18,156 nucleotides of DNA from the NCBI GenBank assembly GCA_027858865.1, contig JAQIBW010000053.1, positions 1 through 18,156 on the forward strand, given 5' to 3'. Below, one piece after another: positions 1 through 7,004 of this stretch. The notes beneath the pieces are model-generated. The model did no database searches. It was given only the letters and a program-made list of their open reading frames with translations, and was not told where the DNA came from. This DNA comes from Sulfurimonas sp. Lineage in GTDB: Bacteria; Campylobacterota; Campylobacteria; Campylobacterales; Sulfurimonadaceae. Each line of letters starts with the position of its first letter. The first letter of the stretch is position 1. The position numbers were made by a program, and so were the translations under genes.

Positions 1-1
1 G

Positions 2-490
2 GATTCGAAAATCGTTTATTATGCAGTCATAAACAAAGATATAGAGCATTTTTCTTTCTCTTACTTTAGCTTAGAAAAAAACAAGTTTTTACGTATAAAT
101 ATACCTATCATTGTAATTGATGACAGTGTAACTACGCAAACTGACCTTAAACCAACAGATCAGTCGCGCGAGAGACTAAAAATGACAATAGCAGGAGCAG
201 TATCGCTTGTAGCATTTATATTTATTTTATGGAGAAAAAAATACATATACTTAGTATCTCTAATCATTCCATTGGTATATATAGCTTATTTAGCGGTACC
301 TTCAAAAGAAGTTTGTATAAAACTTAACTCTGAAATATACCTTCTTCCTGTTCATAATGGAACAATATTTGAGAGAACAAGTAGTGTTTACCACTTACAA
401 AAAGAGGGAAGTGTAAAAGACTTTGTAAAAGTTAAACTAAAAAATGAAAAAATAGGTTGGGTGAAAAATGAAGATATCTGCACGGATTAG
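2..490 (+). CDS. C-terminal part of a membrane protein with SH3-like tail (5' end outside window)
   Basis: The frame is open from base 2, so the true start lies upstream; 162 residues are visible. An internal ATG at 182 would give only 102 residues and would cut off a beta-rich stretch (including IPIIVIDDSV), so the longer reading is preferred. In order there is a presumed extracytoplasmic segment, a hydrophobic helix (from MTIAGAVSLV), a short basic turn (WRKKY), a second hydrophobic helix, and about 60 residues resembling a bacterial SH3 fold, ending in GWVKNEDICTD; a GWV motif near the end is typical of SH3 tails. The likely topology places both flanking domains in the periplasm, which is inference. 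The function is unknown; SH3 tails often bind cell-wall or protein ligands. The last 23 bases overlap the acyltransferase gene, so the two are probably co-translated. Confidence 0.7.
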   Translation, partial: DSKIVYYAVINKDIEHFSFSYFSLEKNKFLRINIPIIVIDDSVTTQTDLKPTDQSRERLKMTIAGAVSLVAFIFILWRKKYIYLVSLIIPLVYIAYLAVPSKEVCIKLNSEIYLLPVHNGTIFERTSSVYHLQKEGSVKDFVKVKLKNEKIGWVKNEDICTD

Positions 491-1166
491 TTGGCTTTTT
501 GCAACAATAATTATTTTTTCTTCTTTAGCACTTATGATTGTGTTATATTATCTTGTTCCAAGACCATACTCTAGAAAAATATCAGCTTGGATAATTAGAC
601 TGACAACTTTATTCACCGTAGACTTACAAGGTCAAGAAGATTCTGATGCTCAAATGTTTTTATTAAACCATCAAAGTGATTTAGACATTGGAATTATGGA
701 GACTATTACTAAAAAAGACCTTGTATGGGTAGCAAAAAAAGAACTTTTCAACATACCTTTTTTCGGACTAGCTCTAAGACTTTCTCAAGATATTGCAGTC
801 GAGAGAGAAAGTAAGACTTCCCTTCTTAAACTTCTTAAAGACACAAAAAACAGACTTGATAAAGGAAGAGTTATCACGATGTTTCCAGAAGGCACTCGAT
901 CTTCAAAAGGCAAAATGTTACCTTTTAAATCTGGTGCTAAAATGGTTGCAGATAAGTATAAACTGCGTGTTCAGCCTATTGTTTTTATTCAAACGGCTAA
1001 GTATTATAATGTTAAAGAGTTTTACTACAAACCTGGTCGTATAAAAGTAATCTACATGGATTCATTTGTAGCCGATAGAAGTGATAAAAGTTGGCTAAAC
1101 GACTTAAGAATTAAAATGCAAAAGGTGTATGACGATGAGTTGGCAAACAATCCTAGCCATAGGTAG
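468..1166 (+). CDS. plsC: PlsC-family 1-acylglycerol-3-phosphate O-acyltransferase
   Basis: This 232-residue protein is a member of the PlsC/LPLAT family, which transfers an acyl chain to lysophosphatidic acid or a related lysophospholipid at the inner membrane. Motif I is present as NHQSDLD, with catalytic H68 and D73 in the HX4D spacing. The acceptor-binding motif FPEGTR lies at residues 139-144. A single N-terminal membrane helix spans roughly residues 8-28, and the length is normal for the family. The ATG at 468 has a weak GGTTGGGTG ribosome site and overlaps the upstream gene by 23 bases; the 3' end overlaps fluC by about 32 bases, suggesting coupled translation. The family assignment is firm. 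The exact substrate is less so, because Campylobacterota can carry a second PlsC homologue, and this copy could instead act on other lysolipids. Confidence 0.85.
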   Translation: MKISARISWLFATIIIFSSLALMIVLYYLVPRPYSRKISAWIIRLTTLFTVDLQGQEDSDAQMFLLNHQSDLDIGIMETITKKDLVWVAKKELFNIPFFGLALRLSQDIAVERESKTSLLKLLKDTKNRLDKGRVITMFPEGTRSSKGKMLPFKSGAKMVADKYKLRVQPIVFIQTAKYYNVKEFYYKPGRIKVIYMDSFVADRSDKSWLNDLRIKMQKVYDDELANNPSHR

Positions 1167-1521
1167 TGGTGGTTTTATTGGTGCAGTTCTAAGAGCTTAC
1201 TTAAACGGTCTAATCTCTCATAAACTACCTCATGAACTCCCGTTTGGAACTCTAGGCGTAAACCTTGTAGGAAGCTTTATAATGGGTCTGTTAGTAGCTT
1301 ACTTTATGTATACAACTATCTTTTCACTCCATGCCAAGTCGTTTCTGTCTACGGGTATTTTAGGAGCACTAACTACCTATTCCACTTTTGCACTAGAGAG
1401 TTTTTTACTCTTAGAAGGCGGGCATATATTTTTAGCGCTAGCAAATATTTCATTAAATGCTTTTGGTACTATTTTTATGGCTGGTGGTGGATTTTATATT
1501 GCTAAGTATTTTTTAAAGTAG
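1135..1521 (+). CDS. crcB: fluoride ion channel FluC/CrcB
   Basis: This is a four-helix inner-membrane protein of 128 residues that exports fluoride as a dual-topology dimer. Family signatures are all visible: GGFIGAVLR near the N terminus, GTLGVNLVGSF with the pore asparagine, and GALTTYSTFALE with the TTxSTF stretch that lines the fluoride and central sodium sites. The start is taken at the ATG at 1135, because AAAGG at 1121-1125 sits at normal spacing for it; an in-frame ATG at 1129 would add two residues but sits too close to that site. The gene begins inside plsC and is presumably translated with it. No fluoride riboswitch is seen upstream, which fits its position as the distal gene of an operon. 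It ends 18 bases before the convergent ABC ATPase gene. Confidence 0.92.
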   Translation: MSWQTILAIGSGGFIGAVLRAYLNGLISHKLPHELPFGTLGVNLVGSFIMGLLVAYFMYTTIFSLHAKSFLSTGILGALTTYSTFALESFLLLEGGHIFLALANISLNAFGTIFMAGGGFYIAKYFLK

Positions 1522-1539
1522 CTTTAGTGTGTAACATAG

Positions 1540-2109
1540 TTATAACATAATTATTTCATCAGCGCACCATCGTGCGAGTTCTAAGTCATGTGTGATAAGA
1601 AGCATTCCCATCTCACCTAGAGAGTTAATAAGCATATTCATAACTTCGAGCTGTATTACATTATCAAGTGCTGATGTTGGTTCATCTAGTATTAAGATTT
1701 CTGGTTTCATAAGCATAGCTCTAAGAATGGAAGCGCGTTGAAGTTGTCCACCTGAGAGTTCATGTGGAAGTTTTAAAAGTAATCCATAATCAAGGTTTAG
1801 GCTATTTAAGTAGCCTTGTATAGCATCAGTAGAAGCCACATCTTCTATCTGGTTTAGTAGTGAGTAACTTGGATGAAAGGAACTGTAAGGGTCTTGATAA
1901 ACTTCAGAAGCAGATGCACATTCTACAGTTCCGCTGAGTGGCTTTAAGTTTTTTAGTATCAACTCAAACAGTGTACTTTTACCTGCTCCACTAGCTCCAA
2001 CTATTGCTTTTATTTCACCTTTTTTTAGGGAATCAGATAAATCATTAAAAAGTAAAAAATCTTTTTTATATCCAAAAGATAAATTTTTAACTTCTAAAAT
2101 ATTACTCAA
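1540..2109 (-). CDS. orphan ABC transporter ATPase, oligopeptide/nickel type
   Basis: This 189-residue nucleotide-binding subunit has a full catalytic set: Walker A GASGAGKST (38-46), Q-loop Q72 within YQDPYSSFHP, signature LSGGQ (118-122), Walker B ILILDEP (138-144), D-loop SALD (146-149) and H174 of the switch. The QDPYSSFHP stretch resembles the QDPxxSLNP of the Dpp/Opp/Nik ATPases, so the subfamily is probably peptide or nickel uptake. Those relatives are usually 250-330 residues. This one stops a few residues after the last core segment (DEIIML) and lacks the usual C-terminal extension, but it shows no frameshift scar. No permease or binding protein is encoded within the window, so its membrane partner must be upstream of base 1 or elsewhere, or it may serve a non-transport role. 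It starts 3 bases after dut stops and is very probably co-transcribed with it. Confidence 0.8.
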   Translation of the reverse strand: MSNILEVKNLSFGYKKDFLLFNDLSDSLKKGEIKAIVGASGAGKSTLFELILKNLKPLSGTVECASASEVYQDPYSSFHPSYSLLNQIEDVASTDAIQGYLNSLNLDYGLLLKLPHELSGGQLQRASILRAMLMKPEILILDEPTSALDNVIQLEVMNMLINSLGEMGMLLITHDLELARWCADEIIML

Positions 2110-2112
2110 TAA

Positions 2113-2805
2113 TTAACTCTTAGTAAGTGCTAAATATAATTTAGTTAATTCTTTATAGAGAACATCTGGTTTAATGTTATGATTTTTTTCCCAAATATTT
2201 TTCATAATTATATTATCTTCTACACCATCCCACATTTTAATGTATGAACCCTCTTTGTACCCATTGTCTTGACGGAACTGATTTAGGATATTTTTACCAA
2301 CGTATAGACGATAGAGAGTCTCTAAATCAAGTCCACTCATAAGAACTAAGTCAAAGAAGTCTGCTATGAATATATCAAGATCTAAATCATCTTTACTAAG
2401 TGATGTAAGCATAATACTCTCAACTTTTGCTATCACATCAGCCTGAGATGCAAAAAGTTCATTATTTGTATCTATAGTAGAAAAGCTCTCAAGACTTGAG
2501 ATATTTATAGCTAAATCTTCAATCCCTCCTCTTAGAGTCTGTGAATAATTCTCAATAGCTAAACTCATCATAAAGTGCCATACGTCAACAACTTCTATCT
2601 GTAAGTTTTCCCAATCAGGTTCTTTATTTATACTTTTCCAGTGTTTCCATGAAAAACTGTCAATCATCTCTGCACATTCCATATAGATGCATCTTTTCCA
2701 GTTTATCTCTTTTTTATTCTTTGTAACACCTTTTGTCCATCCCTCTCCGTTTGTAGCATCGTTGAGTTGAGCCTGAAGCTGTAGCATTAATAATATTTTA
2801 TCCAT
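2113..2805 (-). CDS. dut: dimeric all-alpha dUTP diphosphatase
   Basis: The product hydrolyses dUTP to dUMP and pyrophosphate, keeping uracil out of DNA and feeding thymidylate synthesis. It is 230 residues, close to the crystallised Campylobacter jejuni enzyme, and belongs to the all-alpha NTP pyrophosphatase group rather than the trimeric beta dUTPase. The magnesium-binding acids are visible as E43 and E46 in MECAEMIDS and E71 and D74 in IEVVDVWHF, the spacing expected for this family. The SFSWKHWK segment that follows the first pair is another family hallmark. The gene heads a two-gene unit with the ABC ATPase. A divergent small gene lies upstream, and the 79-base gap between them holds candidate promoters for both. 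The ATG at 2805 is preceded by AAAGAGAA as ribosome site. Confidence 0.92.
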   Translation of the reverse strand: MDKILLMLQLQAQLNDATNGEGWTKGVTKNKKEINWKRCIYMECAEMIDSFSWKHWKSINKEPDWENLQIEVVDVWHFMMSLAIENYSQTLRGGIEDLAINISSLESFSTIDTNNELFASQADVIAKVESIMLTSLSKDDLDLDIFIADFFDLVLMSGLDLETLYRLYVGKNILNQFRQDNGYKEGSYIKMWDGVEDNIIMKNIWEKNHNIKPDVLYKELTKLYLALTKS

Positions 2806-2839
2806 AAGTTAGTTCTCTTTTTAGTAAATTAATTCGTTT

Positions 2840-2845
2840 ATTTTA
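2840..2845 (-). promoter_or_regulatory. candidate -10 box for dut
   Basis: Read on the minus strand, TAAAAT lies in A/T-rich DNA about 34 bases before the dut start. Campylobacterota vegetative promoters depend mainly on the -10 box and periodic T-tracts rather than a clear -35, and no -35 is evident here. Assignment rests on position and match only. Confidence 0.35.
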
Positions 2846-2852
2846 TCTAATA

Positions 2853-2861
2853 TGCTAGAAT
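2853..2861 (+). promoter_or_regulatory. extended -10 promoter for the four-cysteine small gene
   Basis: TGCTAGAAT fits the extended -10 pattern TGnTAnAAT and is preceded by T-rich DNA, as in Campylobacterota sigma-70 promoters. A start about seven bases downstream gives a leader of roughly 17 bases containing a purine-rich AAAGAGAGAG before the ATG at 2885. This placement supports the small open frame being a real, separately transcribed gene. Confidence 0.5.
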
Positions 2862-2884
2862 TCCCTACTTAAAGAGAGAGATTT

Positions 2885-3058
2885 ATGAAAAGAATTAACT
2901 GTAGAAGATGTCAATTTTATTTTGTTACATGGCAAAAGAATCAGCCTCATGGTTGCAAGGCTTATGGCTTTAAATCTAAGCAAATACCATCTATTGTGGT
3001 TTTTCAAAGTAGTGGCATGGATTGTTCTATGTTTAAAGAGAAGACCTTGTCCAAATAA
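2885..3058 (+). CDS. 57-residue four-cysteine conserved small protein
   Basis: An ATG at 2885 opens a 57-residue frame ending with TAA at 3056-3058, short enough to be missed by a 60-residue cutoff. Cysteines C6 and C9 form a CxxC in NCRRCQFYF; C24 lies in QPHGCKAYGFKSK and C47 in SSGMDCSMF. The spacing C-X2-C-X14-C-X22-C suggests a zinc or iron-sulfur site. The PxGCKAYGFKSK and PSxxVFxSSG segments look familiar from short proteins in Campylobacterota, some of which I believe are mislabelled as uracil-DNA glycosylases; that recollection cannot be checked here. A good extended -10 and a purine-rich leader precede it. Its last 26 bases overlap the end of the convergent YhbP-like gene. No function is assigned; a metal-binding or nucleic-acid-associated role is only a guess. 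Confidence 0.72.
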   Translation: MKRINCRRCQFYFVTWQKNQPHGCKAYGFKSKQIPSIVVFQSSGMDCSMFKEKTLSK

Positions 3059-3458
3059 TTTTTTTTCCAAATCCAAGATTATTATCTGTCATTTTAAAGT
3101 ACTCTATTTTTATCTTCCAAAGTATTGGACTCATAGCTAAAGCATATGGGAAAGTTTTAAAGTACAACTTTTTAAGATTTTTATCTTCTAATAGTGAAAA
3201 AGTTCCTCTAAACTGTAAACCTTGAATTTTACCAATAGTGTTAGTCTCTAAGACAATAGTTCCCGCTATGTTTGGATTTTGTAAAATATTTTGTATATGT
3301 GTCGTGTCATCACTACTTGCAACGACGAAGGTAATCTCTTTTTCATCAAATGCATAAAAGAGGTTGCAAACACTAAGTTCTGGGTCTCCGTAAGTTGCAA
3401 GACTAAGAACATGGTGCTCTTTTATAAAGTTTACTATTTTTTCTAAATCACTACTCAT
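3033..3458 (-). CDS. YhbP/UPF0306-like protein of the FMN-binding split-barrel fold
   Basis: This 141-residue protein resembles E. coli YhbP (UPF0306) across its length, relatives of pyridoxamine 5'-phosphate oxidase with a split beta-barrel. Matching landmarks are an N-terminal helix followed by HVLSLAT, the NLFYAFDEKEITFV strand pair, IQGLQFRG (78-85) and the closing TDNNLGFGKKIIW, very like the DNxLGFGKKMIW end of YhbP. No enzymatic reaction is established for the family; flavin or another cofactor binding is inferred from the fold. It is the last gene of the ovoA run, 3 bases after the 73-residue gene, so co-transcription is likely. A role in redox chemistry linked to ovothiol is conceivable but untested. 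Its 3' end overlaps the convergent small gene by 26 bases. Confidence 0.72.
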   Translation of the reverse strand: MSSDLEKIVNFIKEHHVLSLATYGDPELSVCNLFYAFDEKEITFVVASSDDTTHIQNILQNPNIAGTIVLETNTIGKIQGLQFRGTFSLLEDKNLKKLYFKTFPYALAMSPILWKIKIEYFKMTDNNLGFGKKIIWTRSSL

Positions 3459-3461
3459 GGC

Positions 3462-3683
3462 TCAAGATTGAAACATAAAGTTTTCTAAATCTTCTGCATC
3501 TGTGATTTCTCTTTTATCTAGCATCATTCGACCAATATCGTCTTCTGCCATCATGTCATATATATCTCTTGGATTACTCATATTGTAGTAACTTCTTATA
3601 AAATCTATAGCTATCTCAAGCTTGTCATCTTTGCCACTAAATTTTTTAAACTCTCTATACTCATCCCAATCAAATGCTGCCAA
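3462..3683 (-). CDS. 73-residue acidic protein of unknown function
   Basis: I do not recognise this protein. It is small and markedly acidic, with predicted helices, no cysteine, no signal peptide and no membrane segment. Visible landmarks are MAAFDWDEYREFKKF at the start, a central helix (LEIAIDFIRSYYN), NPRDIYDMMAEDDIGRMML, and a closing DAEDLENFMF. The frame is complete, with an ATG start 20 bases after the OvoB-like gene stops and a TGA 3 bases before the YhbP-like start, so it is embedded in the ovoA transcription unit. Codon use and composition match its neighbours, which favours a real gene. It could be an adaptor or a regulator of an adjacent enzyme; nothing in the sequence decides this. 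Confidence 0.6.
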   Translation of the reverse strand: MAAFDWDEYREFKKFSGKDDKLEIAIDFIRSYYNMSNPRDIYDMMAEDDIGRMMLDKREITDAEDLENFMFQS

Positions 3684-3703
3684 TGTATTTCCTAATATTA
3701 TAA

Positions 3704-4900
3704 TTATTTATGGTATTTTAGCGAAAGTGCTTTGTCTAATCGCTTAATTACTTCTAACATCTTTTGAGTAGATAGAGCAAAATTAAGTCTCATAAAGCCA
3801 TCACCTTCTCTACCAAAACTCAAACCGGCATTTAGTCCAAGCATAGCTTCTTCTATAAAAAACTTTCTAAGTTCCCTATTATTAATCCCCATACCTCTAC
3901 AATCCAGCCAAGCTAAATATGTCGCCTCTATTGGTGTGACTTTTATTTTATCCCCATATTTCTCACACACTTCTAATAACATTTGATAGTTATTCCAAAG
4001 GTGTGATTTTAAATCTTCAAGCCATTCTTTTCCATTTTTATATGCAGATTCAAATGCAGCGTGACTAAGAACACTGCCCTGTGCAAAGTGAACACGTTTG
4101 TAACTCTTTAAAAACTTCTCTCTTAGCTCTTTATTTGGTATGGCAACACTACTCATTGCAAATCCAGCCATGTTAAAAGTCTTACCAACTCCAATGGCTG
4201 TTACTGTAATATCTCTAGCATCTGGACTAAGAGATGCAAATGGAATATGCTTATTTGGAGAGTAAGCTAAATCTGAGTGAATCTCATCACTAAAGACTAC
4301 TATATTATGCTTTAAACATACTTGTAAAATCTCTTCTAATTCACCTTGACTCCAAACTCTTCCAACTGGATTATGAGGGGAACAAAGAAGCAGTAGTTTT
4401 GTTTTATCATCAATCTTTGACTTTAAATCTTCTATATCAAAAACATACTTTCCATCAGCATTTTGTTTTAGAGGATTTTTTAACAATTCTCTATCATGCT
4501 CCATTACACTATGAAAAAATGGAGGATAAACCGGTGTCTGTACTATGACTTTATCACCAGCCTTACTAAAAGCTTCTATGGCTAGACTCATAGATGCTAC
4601 TACAGAGTGAGAGTAAAGCATATCTTCTAACTCAAACTCTATCCCGTGTTCATTTTTCATCCACTCTATCTGAGATTCAAATGCACTTTTAGGAAATTCT
4701 TCGTAACCGACTATAGGGTGTTCAAGTCTTTTCTTTACAGCGTTTAGGACAAAATCAGGAGTATCTATATCCATATCTGCAACCCAAACAGGTAGTACAT
4801 CTTCTGTGCCAAACAACTCTTTTCTTAGTCTGTATTTTTCTGCATTTGTATCTTTTCTGCATGCAGATTCTGTGAAGTTATATTTCAACGCTTCTTCCAA
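3704..4900 (-). CDS. ovoB: PLP-dependent C-S lyase of the MalY/PatB family, probable OvoB
   Basis: This 398-residue fold-type I PLP enzyme opens like PatB/MalY proteins (LPVWVADMDIDTPDFV). It has SPHNPVGR with N177, SDEIHSDL with D205, the PLP-binding lysine K240 in GVGKTFNMAGF, and the carboxylate-binding arginine R371 in MRLNFAL. General family members cleave the carbon-sulfur bond of cystathionine or cysteine conjugates. Its start overlaps the end of ovoA by 16 bases. OvoB, described in Erwinia, is a PLP lyase that converts 5-histidylcysteine sulfoxide to 5-thiohistidine, and tight linkage to ovoA makes that the best functional guess. The alternative is a plain cystathionine beta-lyase. 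Family membership is firm; the ovothiol role is inference from context. Confidence 0.78.
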   Translation of the reverse strand: MEEALKYNFTESACRKDTNAEKYRLRKELFGTEDVLPVWVADMDIDTPDFVLNAVKKRLEHPIVGYEEFPKSAFESQIEWMKNEHGIEFELEDMLYSHSVVASMSLAIEAFSKAGDKVIVQTPVYPPFFHSVMEHDRELLKNPLKQNADGKYVFDIEDLKSKIDDKTKLLLLCSPHNPVGRVWSQGELEEILQVCLKHNIVVFSDEIHSDLAYSPNKHIPFASLSPDARDITVTAIGVGKTFNMAGFAMSSVAIPNKELREKFLKSYKRVHFAQGSVLSHAAFESAYKNGKEWLEDLKSHLWNNYQMLLEVCEKYGDKIKVTPIEATYLAWLDCRGMGINNRELRKFFIEEAMLGLNAGLSFGREGDGFMRLNFALSTQKMLEVIKRLDKALSLKYHK

Positions 4901-6984
4901 ACACTAACTTGTGAGATAGTATGCTGGTATTTTCTAGCTGTTTCTTTGATAACAAAATCCAAATCTTGAACATGAATAAGTTCAAACTTCTCTCCTAGAA
5001 CTGTTTTAAGAGAATCAAGAGTTTTAACCTCATTACCATTTGCATCTACGTAGCCACCAAGCCATAACTCTTTTGCAGTTGAATTCTCTTGCCATGTGTA
5101 AGGTGATGTAAGTATAAGGATTCCATCAACATTTAATCTCTCATCTATAGTGTCTAAAAAGAGTCTAGGGTTGTAAAGTCTATCTATCAAGTTAGTAGCT
5201 ATAACTAGATCATAAGAGTTAAAATTTGGTTTTAAGTTACAAGCATCTCCCTGCCAAAAAGAAACTTTATCTTTTAAGTTTTCATAACCTAACTCTTCAA
5301 TAGTGATTTTTTTATTTACTGTAAGCTCGCCCTCTTCTCTTGAAGTAAAAGCCACAAAACCATCTTGTTTTAACTTTGCTCCGACTTGAACAAAACGAAC
5401 AGAAAAATCAATTCCTTCAACCTCATCGAAATCCTTTGCCAACTCATACGTAGCTCTACCTGTTGCACAACCTAAATCCAAGGCTTTAGTTTTGTTAACA
5501 GCAAACTTAGATGCTATTTTTGCACACTCTATTGCAAAGTTTTTAACTCCAAAATGCGTATCTCCATACTGAAATTCGCAATACTGAGAAACAAGTTCAT
5601 CACTCTCATAGATGTCTATTTCTTCATCATTTGAATTATCTGAGATAACATATCTAAATCCGGCATTTTGAGAAAAGTGCTTTCTAAAAGCGTAACGAGA
5701 GTGCTTCATTATCAGGTTTCCACTACTTGCCCAAGAAGAACCTAATATAAGAGCATGCTTATCATCAAATGTTGGAACTGAAAAATCATCATAAGCCGGA
5801 TGAACTTCAAAGCCCGCGAATCCTCGAATAGGAGTCCTACTCCACTGCCAAACATTTCCCACTACATCGTAGATGCCATTAAAGCTAAACTCATTAACAG
5901 GACATGAACTTGCAAAGTGATAAAAGTTAAGGTTTGCTCTACTTTCATGAAAGTTTGGTAAATCCTCAAGTCTTGATTGATTGTATATCGCTCTATACTC
6001 AGCTTCACTAGGAAGGGAGTATGTCACACCATCTTTTTGACTCTTGTATCTACAAAATGCTTCAGCTTCTAGTGCATTTACATCAACAGGCCAGTCAAGT
6101 GGCATCTCTATTATCTTACTTAAAGTTCTATACTTATATCTTGCATCTTCTAAAACCCAAAAAGCCGGATATGATGCCCCAGATATCTTTAAAAATTCTT
6201 TTCCTTCATCATCCCAAAACTCTTTGGTTTGGTAACCGCCATTTTCTACAAACTCCATAAATTCGCCATTACTAACAATATACTTTGCAGTTTTAAACTC
6301 TTTTACATCCTCTTCGTAAGTACCATATTCATTATCCCATCCATATAGGTGATGATGTCTGTCTTTACCAAGTTCAATATGTTGAGACTTTATATTGACC
6401 ATCTCATTTAAAGGAGCGGTAGAACTATGAGAACATGCGCTCAACTCACTTACTTCTTTGACCAACTCTATTGGCATCTGGCGATGAAGTACAAGTGAAG
6501 TTTCTATATGGATTCTTTCATGCTCAATGCCCATAATGATTACCCACATATCAGAATCCTCTGATATTGGCAGAGTTAGGGGAAGAGTCATTATCAACTC
6601 ATCAATCATCCCTCTAACCTTTGCTCTATATTCTCTAACCTCATCAACTGTTGGCCAAGCATAGTTTTTAGAGTCTACATCATCCCAAGACATCTCATCA
6701 ACACCTACAGCGAAGATAGACTCAAAGTTTGCATCTACTCTTTTGTTTGTGATTTTCATATTTATTAATTTATTTACAAAATAAGTATCCGTATGTCCAA
6801 AATAAAATATCATTGGATGGCGAGTTAATTCTGATTTTCTATAAAATACATCGTCATTTTTCAATACTTCAAATACTTTTTCATAGAGACTAAATGTATT
6901 GTTGAAATACCCTTTTATCTCTTGTCGCTTCTTTTGTATGTCAGTTCCATCAAGTGTTATCGGATACATGCTAAGGTTACTCAA
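4885..6984 (-). CDS. ovoA: OvoA: 5-histidylcysteine sulfoxide synthase / thiohistidine N-methyltransferase
   Basis: This 699-residue fusion makes ovothiol A. Residues about 20-180 form a DinB-like helical domain with H64 (FGHTDTYF) and HERIHIE (H155, H159), the three-histidine non-heme iron site. Residues about 200-447 form an FGE-sulfatase domain like EgtB, with LPSEAEYRA, DVVGNVWQW and HFSQNAGFRYV. Residues about 465-699 form a SAM methyltransferase with ALDLGCATG (501-509). With cysteine and histidine as substrates, the iron half forms the sulfoxide, and the methyltransferase acts after the lyase step. The length and domain order match OvoA and not EgtB, which carries no methyltransferase. 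The first codon is TTG at 6984, chosen because AAAGG at 6991-6995 precedes it by six bases; the in-frame ATG at 6969 has no such site. The gene is divergent from pgeF across 32 bases. Confidence 0.9.
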   Translation of the reverse strand: MSNLSMYPITLDGTDIQKKRQEIKGYFNNTFSLYEKVFEVLKNDDVFYRKSELTRHPMIFYFGHTDTYFVNKLINMKITNKRVDANFESIFAVGVDEMSWDDVDSKNYAWPTVDEVREYRAKVRGMIDELIMTLPLTLPISEDSDMWVIIMGIEHERIHIETSLVLHRQMPIELVKEVSELSACSHSSTAPLNEMVNIKSQHIELGKDRHHHLYGWDNEYGTYEEDVKEFKTAKYIVSNGEFMEFVENGGYQTKEFWDDEGKEFLKISGASYPAFWVLEDARYKYRTLSKIIEMPLDWPVDVNALEAEAFCRYKSQKDGVTYSLPSEAEYRAIYNQSRLEDLPNFHESRANLNFYHFASSCPVNEFSFNGIYDVVGNVWQWSRTPIRGFAGFEVHPAYDDFSVPTFDDKHALILGSSWASSGNLIMKHSRYAFRKHFSQNAGFRYVISDNSNDEEIDIYESDELVSQYCEFQYGDTHFGVKNFAIECAKIASKFAVNKTKALDLGCATGRATYELAKDFDEVEGIDFSVRFVQVGAKLKQDGFVAFTSREEGELTVNKKITIEELGYENLKDKVSFWQGDACNLKPNFNSYDLVIATNLIDRLYNPRLFLDTIDERLNVDGILILTSPYTWQENSTAKELWLGGYVDANGNEVKTLDSLKTVLGEKFELIHVQDLDFVIKETARKYQHTISQVSVWKKR

Positions 6985-7004
6985 ATCAGGCCTTTAAATT
7001 TTGT

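Noticed and set aside
1095..1134. Fluoride riboswitch before crcB
   Set aside because: The gene starts within plsC and there is no non-coding leader that could house the riboswitch fold.
2575..2580. TGGCAC on the minus strand as half of a sigma-54 promoter
   Set aside because: No TTGC-like -12 element follows at the required spacing, and it lies within the dut coding region.
2855..3140. Two frames of about 72-73 residues over the four-cysteine gene (2922-3140 plus, 2855-3076 minus)
   Set aside because: Both are shadows: the first is another frame across the small gene and the reverse of the YhbP-like gene, the second is antisense. Only the 2885-3058 frame has a promoter, leader and conserved-looking cysteines.
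6021..6260. Plus-strand open frames of 63-79 residues inside ovoA
   Set aside because: They lie antisense to a well-identified conserved domain, have no recognisable motifs or ribosome site, and are low-complexity reverse readings of A/T-rich codons.
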